Part shown: positions 56,790-64,000 of the stretch, in pieces
Position numbering within the stretch: the stretch's first letter is position 1
Layout: every line of letters begins with the position of its first letter
DNA from: Tolypeutes matacus
Taxonomy: Eukaryota; Chordata; Mammalia; Cingulata; Chlamyphoridae
Assembly (NCBI GenBank): GCA_026826555.1
Contig: JAKSZT010020697.1
Span: 1,465,660-1,529,659, forward strand
Direction: 5' to 3'
DNA: 64,000 nt
Notes under the pieces: generated by a model
Databases searched by the model: none
What the model was told of the DNA's origin: nothing
Seen by the model: only the letters and a program-made list of their open reading frames with translations
Translations under genes and position numbers: made by a program

Positions 56790-57075
56790 GATGGATCACT
56801 CCCATAATGGATTTGATGAGACTTTGCACTTAATATTGTTCTAAAATGTCTTAAGTCTTTTGGGATATTGTAGTGGAATTAATGTGTTTTGGATATGAGG
56901 AGAACATGTCTTTTTGGAGTACAGAGGCTGGACTATTGGAGACTGAATCATGTCCTCCACAAAAGGCATCTTCAGTTCTTAAAACCTGGTCCTATGGGTG
57001 TGAACCATTTGTAAAGAGGACCCATGAAGATGTTATTAGTTAAGGTGTGCCAAACTGAATCATAATACATCACCA
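56790..57075 (+). mobile_element. MaLR internal 3' end plus partial LTR
   Basis: 56790-56930 resembles the end of MaLR internal sequence ('cacttaatattgttctaaaatgtcttaag', 'gggatattgtagtgg'). From 56935 'ggagactgaatcatgtcctcc' begins an MLT1-like LTR that includes 'ctggtcctatgggtgtgaacc' and stops at about 57075. Confidence 0.6.
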
Positions 57076-57291
57076 GACCTATGAATTAGAAACTCAAGAC
57101 TATCTCCTAGGAATCTGTTTTTTACCAAAAACAGTGATTCTGAGAAAACATTAAATATTGACAATCAAATGGGAAATAAATAAGTCTGACAATTTCACTT
57201 TATGTATATAGATACCTACAGAGTTCCTTATATTCCCCAGTTTTACAGATATTAAAATATGTCCAAAGAAATATCAAGTCCTTTATTTTTT

Positions 57292-59233
57292 TAAAAAAGG
57301 TGGGATTTAATCTTTATTTACAGGACACACTGCAAGATAAGAAATTCCACAAGAAATAAGAAATGCAATGAGGAGAAGCTTCATACAGTATATATGGTTT
57401 AGAACTGTTCCAGTATAGTTTCATTGTAAAAAGTACTACATAACAAATCACATTTATAAAATGTTCTTAGTAGAGCAATAACAAGACAAACTCATGCCAA
57501 ACATGTACACAAACAAATTTATACCTCAGTTGTGCAAGCTAAAAGTTAAAAGTCCCAGGAGTACCATCTTGCACTTAGAAGGTATAGCCTTCAGAGGTAA
57601 TTTCTGATACAACATTCTGATCATCTTCTTCCTCTACAGACAAATACTTCTCAATCAAGCTTAATGAAGTCTTGTACAGGCTCATTTTCATGTTTTTCTA
57701 GAGCTTCAATTTTGTCCAAGCCTCCACATTCTACAATCATTATATTAAGTTTCTAAGAAGCCTGAAAGATATTTCAAATGGCATCCAGAATAACCAAAAT
57801 AATTTGGGTATCTTTTACAATTAAAAGGTTCATCCATGATCCTATTATGCCACAATGGACAAGGTATACAATCTGTTCAACTGATCTACCACTTGTAGAG
57901 TTGGTCTTAATCCATACAGCTTCCTTTTGTGTCTTAAAGTTTGCCTTAGAAAGAATGCTAATGAAGAAAGGGACCAGTCCACGATTTGGTGCTTGCTGTG
58001 TCTGGTCCTGATAGCCAGCTGTGATGTTCAATATTGTCCATGCAACTTCCTTCTGAATATTAATTTTGCAATTAGTTAGCAGGCTGGGAAAGATAACAAG
58101 TGCTCCTGCATCTATAAAACCTGAGTCTGTTTATCTGTCCCAGTAACAATTTTCCCTGTGGTTCATGGTGAAGAAGCCACAATTGACAATTCAGTAGCCC
58201 CTAAGAGCTTCACATGATGGGGCACAAATCCAATTTTCACAACAATTTCAACCCATTCGTTTGGACCATCACTGAGACAGGGAATGGCCCAGGAAGTATC
58301 CGCTAATACTTCTGGATCATCATGATGTAGGAGATGAATTAAAGTAGGAAGAATTTGCTCAGCAGCATCTAACAAGGGTGCAGAATTCTGTTTTGACTAA
58401 GGTTTGAAAGTGTCCAGGTAAGAATATGTAAGTAATCACATGCTAAAGTTGACATATCAGGATCTGTAAGTAGAGCCAACAGACAATTGACTGCACCATA
58501 CTTCATAACCAAGTCTCAGAATGATAAACCATCACATTTAATGTTTCCCGGAGCCCAGACAGCTTGTTCACTGACATGAGCAAGGGGAGATGCCAACAGA
58601 GAAATGAATGCTGGGATAGCAACTTTGTCTACCACAGCCTTGTTCTGTTCTGATGTCCCATAAGCAATATTATTGAGTGCACAAGCAAATTCAAAATGAA
58701 TGGGAGTACAATCAGTTTTGCCCAAGAAGGACACAAATTTTGGAATCAAATCAGCTCAGATTATGTGGTCTGTGGGTGTCTGTTTCTCTCTAGAAAGCAG
58801 TGTCTTAGCAGCTTGAGTAGGTTAGAAATGCTTTCCAAATTGTTGCTATTTATGCTTTTGATAATGTCATCAATAGACCAATTTACCATGTCCTGTTTGT
58901 TACAGTTTTCTTGCAGTGGAGAAGCTGTGTCATCAGGAAAAGAGCTGACATTTCTTCTTTTCAGCATCTAGTCATCCTTCTTAGCTTTCCTCAGCTCCAC
59001 ATTAACTTCAGTACAACACTGCCTCATTTAGGTACATTCTTTCCCCTTGTTCTTGAATCTGTTAAGGCAGGCAGCTGGTAAATTAGCATACTTATTGGTG
59101 GAAATGGTTGTGAGACAAAGGGAGAAAGCTACAGAGTGGGGTCAGGCTTCCACAAGAGGCAGTGCAGGGCTCATTGGCTGCAGGTCTACTGCCCTGGAAC
59201 CATCTACCACAGCTCAGGCTGAAGACAGTGTTT
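57292..59233 (-). pseudogene. KPNA2: Processed pseudogene of importin subunit alpha (karyopherin alpha 2)
   Basis: Importin alpha binds nuclear localisation signals through armadillo repeats and importin beta through an N-terminal IBB domain. The intronless copy runs IBB remains ('RFKNKGKE', 'VNVELRKAKKDD', '[13 protein letters not shown]'), then ARM repeats ('[13 protein letters not shown]', '[20 protein letters not shown]', '[20 protein letters not shown]', '[20 protein letters not shown]', '[12 protein letters not shown]'), to the normal C-terminus and TAG at 57539-57541. The initiator ATG is ATT (59103-59105). Stops and frameshifts are frequent, and 'AVTNYTSGGT'-type ARM sequence is altered. 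3' UTR with AATAAA (57313-57318) and a short A tail. Flanked by a perfect 14-bp duplication gtcctttatttttt (57278-57291 and 59234-59247). An L1-mediated retrocopy. Confidence 0.93.
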
Positions 59234-59247
59234 GTCCTTTATTTTTT

Positions 59248-60629
59248 ATATTCTGCAAATGATACTACTGGTATTTTTTTTTCTGTATAATTTCCTGATT
59301 TTCTTTTAATTTTCTGCAAGTAAAATGTTTAACTTTTAAAAGGAGAAAAGACAAATTCTTTGCATTGAATTTCAAGAGCCGATCCATGATGTAGCCATAT
59401 AGTAAGCAGATTCACAAATACCCAAAGGTGCATGCATCTTCCTCCAAAATGGCTTGGCATACACATATAGATAAAAAATAAAATTTTGACATTAATTCAA
59501 GTTATACAAAAGGACTCAGAGACATATAAAGATTATTTTATTCTCTTCACTCCATAGCCATCACTTTTCCTGTTTTGTTTGTCTGGAAACTTCTCCATTT
59601 CCTCAAGACTGAATGTTGGCACAGCTACATCCTCCCTATTTCAGAGATTGTGGTGAATTCCATTACTGCATTTGCCACATTGTCTCACATTCAGTTGTAT
59701 ATGTCAAACACTATGGGTTCTTGAAGGCAAATATCAGATCTTAGTCATTCTTATATCACCAGTAAATTGGGAGACAAAGACAAAGTTAGAAATACAAATC
59801 CAAAGAAATAGAAGGAATTTCAGATATATCTCTTATTAAGTGTTTAACTTTAATTCATTTATCTTTCAGTGTGTAAACTCTTTCATTGGTTAAAAATATA
59901 TAAATATACCTATGTATAAGATTGTTGTGAAGATTAAAATTTTGGTAAACTTCCATTATATTCTATCCTGTATGCTGTTACTGTTCTCAACAATAAAGAA
60001 AACTTGAAAAAAAAATGCCTCTGAACATTTCTTACAACAAAAAAATTCTAAAATCTTATGCTAATTGAGGAAAATAGGAGAATGAGGGAAACAAGAATAA
60101 ACGTCAAAAAGAACAGTCTTTAGATTAAAAAAAAATAAAAGAGCAATCTACTAAAGAAACCCTTAACTTAAATATCTAACCATTGCTTTGTATCACTGCT
60201 TTTGGTTGGGATTTTTTTTTTTTTTTTGGTTGATTCATTCATACAGTTTATAAATTCATATTACACAATATAGAAAATGTATTCCTTCCAAATTTGAGTC
60301 TTAGAGCCGAGTGTGGAGTTTTCTAGAAAACTGTAAATCCAGATCACTGTTCAAATATATGGTTTTCAGAATGTTCTGTCTTCCTGGACTTATGATCAGT
60401 CATTTTTATATTTATTGTGCTGGCCCATATAAGTTACCATAAAGTGTTTACTGATGATAAAAGGTAAAACAAAGAGAGAAAGAGAAGATAAAGATTCATT
60501 CAAGAAAGACTTATTTTTAAGAAGTACATATATTGTAATATTACCAAAAACTGCTAAACTTGAAATCCAACATTTTACTTAACACTCTTGTTCTTTGTGT
60601 GACTTATCATTAACAACATAGAAAAATAC
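59248..60629. other. No recognisable gene
   Basis: AT-rich. A weak L2/MIR-like phrase ('gggttcttgaaggcaaatatcagatc') at about 59715-59745. A poly(T) at about 60212-60228 may mark an unrecognised retroposed fragment. Confidence 0.4.
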
Positions 60630-61806
60630 TGAACAGGACCCCCAGAAGCCAGTCATTCATCAGGGGTCCTTGGAAGAGGACCCACCACCCCCACCACCAC
60701 TGCCATACACTTCAGCCACTCTAGCCTCTCCTCCTACCATGGGAGTGCAGGCAGAGCTCCCAGAAACACCCACACTGTTGGTCCCTCTGGGACCATTGGC
60801 CCCCTCTGGAAAAAGCCCCAGTAGCAAGGAGGCTTTGGTCTTTGCAACCTGGGCTGCAGATGCCCCTCCATGAGACACAGCATCCAGCCCAGATTGGTGA
60901 GGATGGAACTATCCAATCCGGGAGGCCTGTTTTATACTACCAGCCCTTCACAACTCCAGACCTCTTAAACTAGAGGCACCACAACCCCTCCTACTCAGAA
61001 AAGCCTCAAGCCCTTATTTATCTCATGGAATCCATTTTCCAAACCCACCATCCCATTTGGGATGACTACCACCAACTTCTCCTGACTGTTAATACAGAGG
61101 AGAGATGATGGGTTCTGATGAAATCCCAAAAGTGGCTGCATGAGGAAGCCCCTGCTGGCATTATAAATCTGGAGAAGTTGACATGAGAGTTGGTGCCAGA
61201 GGCCCAACCAAAGTGGGATTTCAAACCTGATCAGGGATGGGCTACACTCCAACATTATCAGGAAGTGCTCCTTCGAGGATTCTGGGAAGGAGAAAAGTGG
61301 TCCACAAACATGGTAAAAATGCCTTTAGTCACTCAAAAGCCTGAAAAATCTTGGGAGAGTTCTATGAGCATGTTTGCAAGGCCTTCAGAATCTACACCCC
61401 TTTTGACCCAGAAGCTCTGGAAAACCAGAGAATGGTGACTGCCACCTTTGTTGTGCAGGTAACATTGGACATTAAAAGAAAGCTCCAAAAATTAGAATGG
61501 TTCACAGGGAATGAACATATCTCAACTAGTTGAAGTCACCAATAAAGTGTTCATCAATCAAGAAGAAGTTGCCAAATGAGAGGCCAAGAAGTGAATGAAA
61601 CATCAAGCCCCCTACTGGCAGCAGCCTTGGGATATCTTGACACCACCAGATGAGAAAGGCCACCTCAAAAAAGGAGGGAAAGCACCAAAAGGGTGCCCCT
61701 GGCCAGAGACCAATGTGCCTACTGCAAAGAAAGAGGGCACTGGAAAAATGAGTGCCCCCTAAAGAATCAGGCACATGAAGGGAGCAACCCCAAAGTGAAA
61801 CACTGA
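60630..61806 (+). pseudogene. Endogenous gammaretrovirus-like gag, broken
   Basis: Gag builds the retroviral particle. A proline-rich stretch at 60670-60873 resembles the p12 region. Capsid-like sequence follows through several frame changes (about 61000-61530), including the 'YTPFDPEALENQRMV' region conserved in gammaretroviral capsids. The nucleocapsid has one CCHC zinc knuckle with all four ligands intact (Cys 61714, Cys 61723, His 61738, Cys 61753; spacing C-X2-C-X4-H-X4-C), as in class I retroviruses. TGA at 61804-61806. No matrix start or 5' LTR is seen upstream, so the 5' end is truncated or too decayed. Several stops and frameshifts make it non-functional. Confidence 0.8.
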
Positions 61807-61859
61807 CCTGAGCCCCAGGATCATCTCTTTGGGACTTGACTCTGAATAGGGGCAACTGG

Positions 61860-62233
61860 GCTCACTGGAACTTAGCCCCCATGAGCCCATGGTCACACTA
61901 CAAGTTGGGGGACAGTCAATAACTTTTATGGTAGACACTGTCACTGAATATTCTGTGGTCACAACCCCCATCACCCCCTTTAGCAGAAAAACTACTAACA
62001 TCATAGGAGTGACTGGAGACCAGTCAAGCCAATGGCCTTTTTGCCAGTTGAGAACTTGTCAGCTTGGTGGCCATGAAGTGACTCATGAATTTCTGTACCT
62101 GCCTGAATGTCTGGTTCCCTTAGTTGGTAGGAACCTCTTAACCAAACTGGGAGCCCTGATTACCTTCAAACCTGGGGGGTCAGAAAGCTTAAGTCTTGGG
62201 ACCAGTCTCACTCTCTTTGTCAATGTACCCTGA
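61860..62233 (+). pseudogene. Endogenous retroviral protease, broken
   Basis: Retroviral aspartic proteases cleave Gag-Pol and use an Asp-Thr/Ser-Gly triad. Here the active-site region reads FMVDTVTEYS (Asp at 61934-61936), with Val where the family has Gly and Thr at the next place. The 'LVGRNLLTKLGA' segment near the C-terminal end is well kept. The frame differs by one base from the nucleocapsid before it and the reverse transcriptase after it. Confidence 0.78.
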
Positions 62234-62241
62234 AGTGAGGA

Positions 62242-64000
62242 ATGGAGGCTTCATGCAGAAGAAAATTCAAATCAGAATCCAGAAAAACTGCTAGAACTTT
62301 TCCCCCAGGTTTGGGCAGAAAAAGCCCACCAGGAATGGCAGGGAACCATGTACCCATCATCATCAACCTGAAGCCTGGAGAGGCCCTGGTCCAGCAGAGG
62401 CAGTATCCATTCCCCCACCAAGCACAATTGGGCATGGTTGAACACATAGATCACCTGAGAAAAGAAGGGATCCTGATCGAGTGCCAGTCACCCTGGAAGA
62501 CCCCATTATTACCAGTAAATAAGCCAGGCAGGACATGATATTGACCAGTCCAGGATCTACAAGCCATTAACAATGCCATCCTCACCTTGCACCAGGTTGT
62601 TCCCAACCTGTACACTTTGCTGGGACAGCTGCTACCCAGAGCTGCCTAGTTCACTTGCTTGGACTTCTTCTGCCTGTGGCTGGCCCCTGCGAGCCAGTCT
62701 CTGTTTGCCTTTAAGTGGGAAAATCCAAGAACCTGGCAGAAAACTCAGCTAATTTGGGTTCGGCTCCTGCAAGGCTTCAAAAACTCCCCTACCCTTTTTG
62801 GGGAAGACTTGGCAGCAGATCTAGCCACCTACCCCTGGGAAGACTGCAGGTGTGCCCTTTTACAATACATGGATGACCTGCTACTTGCCAATGAGATGGA
62901 AGAGGACTATTGGAAAGGGACCCAGACCCTCCTGCAACTTCTAGCACAGACTGGATACAAAGTGTCTTGGAGAAAAGCCTAAATCTGTAAACAGCAGGTC
63001 AAGTACCTGGGGTTTAGAATCACACAAGAGCACTGGATTCTCAGACCAGAAGGAAAGAAAGTGATCTCCACCATCCCTATCCCCACCACAAAAAGAAAAC
63101 TTCATGAGTTCTTTGGGGCTGCAGGGTTCTGTCGCATCCGGATTCCCGGGTTTGCAGCCATGGCCAAACCTCTTTATGAAGTTCTGATTGATACACAAAA
63201 AGAACCCCTTGACTGGGTAGAAACTCAACAGAGAGCCATTCAAAACATCAAAAGACAACTTGGCCAAGGCCCTGCCTTGGGGCTCCTGGATGTAACATGA
63301 AACATTAACCTGTTCATGCATGAAAAGAACAATGTAGCCCTGGGTGTCCTCATGCAAACAGTTAGCCCCTGGCAAAAGTCCATTGCTTACCTCTCCAAGC
63401 AGCTGGACCCCATGACTGCAGTGTGGCTGCCCTGCCTGAAAGCCCTGGCAGCAACCATAACCCCCATCAAAGAAGCCAACAAATTAACCCTTGGACAGGT
63501 TATTCATGTTATGGTGCCACAGGCAGTCACTGCCCTAATGAACTCACATATGCACCAGTGGAGATCTATTCCCTGGCTCACATTACCAAGGTTTACTCTG
63601 TGAAAACCCCAGAGTGACAATAAAAAAAGTCTAAACCCTGCCACTTTCTTGCCAGATGAAGAAGGGGTTCCTGAGCATGATTGTGTTGAAGTGACCGAGG
63701 ATGTTTATACCAGTAGCCCCAACCTCCAAGACGAACAACTCCCTTCCCCAGATCAGACACTATTTACAGATGGGAGCAGTCTCATTAAAAATGGGGAAAA
63801 GCTTGCTGATATGCAGTCACCACTACCGAACAGGTGGTGGAAGCAGCATCTCTACCCCGAGGATGGTCTGCACAGCAAACAGAAATCTGGCCACTGGTAT
63901 GAGCCCTGCACCAACCACTGGGCAAGCAGTGAACATTTACATTGACTTTCAATATGCATTCACTACCATTCATATCCACAGGGTGATTTATAAAGAAAGA
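62242..64000 (+). pseudogene. Endogenous gammaretrovirus-like pol (RT, connection, RNase H), partial
   Basis: Reverse transcriptase begins near 62300 ('IINLKPGEALVQQRQYPFPH', 'HIDHLRKEGILIECQSPW') and includes 'LLQGFKNSPTLFGEDLA' and the catalytic YMDD box (62866-62877). Connection sequence follows ('KKLHEFFGAAGFCRIRIPGF'-like, 63061-63300), then 'LSKQLDPMTAVWLPCLKALA' and an RNase H start with 'LFTDGSSLIKNGEKLA' (Asp at about 63769). From 62242 to 63945 the pol sequence stays in one frame and is interrupted by stops at 62536, 62647, 62980, 63298, 63601 and 63943, three or more of them TGA. It runs off the window before integrase. Dead copy. Confidence 0.85.

Noticed and set aside
57778..58011. 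+ strand 77-codon frame over the KPNA2 pseudogene
   Set aside because: Antisense of the ARM-repeat coding region.
60660..60878. Reverse-strand glycine-rich frame
   Set aside because: Antisense of the proline-rich gag region.
1..64000. CRISPR arrays, operons, bacterial genes
   Set aside because: No evenly spaced direct repeats, no ribosome-binding-site spaced gene arrays; the sequence is typical of a mammalian genome.

Overview
This is mammalian genomic DNA with no intact host gene. The tRNA-derived SINEs at 50294-50477 and 52802-52986 match, from recall, the DAS family of armadillos (Dasypodidae), so the likely source is an armadillo such as Dasypus. That call rests on family recognition, not on a database search. 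Nearly everything readable is transposon sequence, plus two dead host-gene copies and part of an endogenous retrovirus.

Layout. (1) 1-13170: an ancient L1 (L1M-type) ORF2 is split into four pieces by a 5'-inverted L1 3' end (927-2145), an MLT1-like LTR (2590-3180) and a full-length but decayed L1 (called L1-C, 3405-12972, + strand). (2) 13171-14385: a decayed MLT1-like LTR carrying a solo LTR (13818-14258). (3) 14386-31393: a four-layer nest. A reverse-strand MaLR-type element holds an LTR (15006-30778), which holds full-length L1-A (- strand), which holds L1-B (20142-26182, - strand). (4) 31394-35690: more MaLR/MLT1-like LTRs, a 155-bp L1 tail (L1-E) with a perfect 17-bp target-site duplication, and old L1. 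(5) 35691-43575: a reverse-strand MaLR provirus interrupted by L1-D (35985-41828), which is 5'-inverted and appears to carry a 3' transduction. (6) 43618-51890: further LTRs, ancient L1 3' ends, MIR elements and DAS-type SINEs, including one apparently dimeric SINE. (7) 51891-54789: an olfactory receptor pseudogene (OR4-like, - strand) split by about 2 kb. (8) 57292-59233: a processed pseudogene of KPNA2 (importin alpha), with poly(A) signal and 14-bp duplications. (9) 60630-64000: a gammaretrovirus-like (class I) endogenous retrovirus with gag, pro and pol remains, running off the window.

The most interesting thread is the L1 family. Its 3' UTR is about 2.6-2.9 kb. It contains an internal segment that looks like the ordinary eutherian L1 terminus, followed by about 1.9 kb of extra sequence. 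Some copies also carry a further ~160-bp AT-rich end module. Within the extra sequence a sense reading frame (about 135 codons) and an antisense reading frame (about 81 codons) recur in several independent copies. Whether these are coding cannot be decided from this window.

Coordinates of repeat edges are approximate (often +/-10-30 bp) except where flanking duplications fix them. Family names (MLT1, MaLR, MIR, DAS, L1M) are by recall of consensus features.
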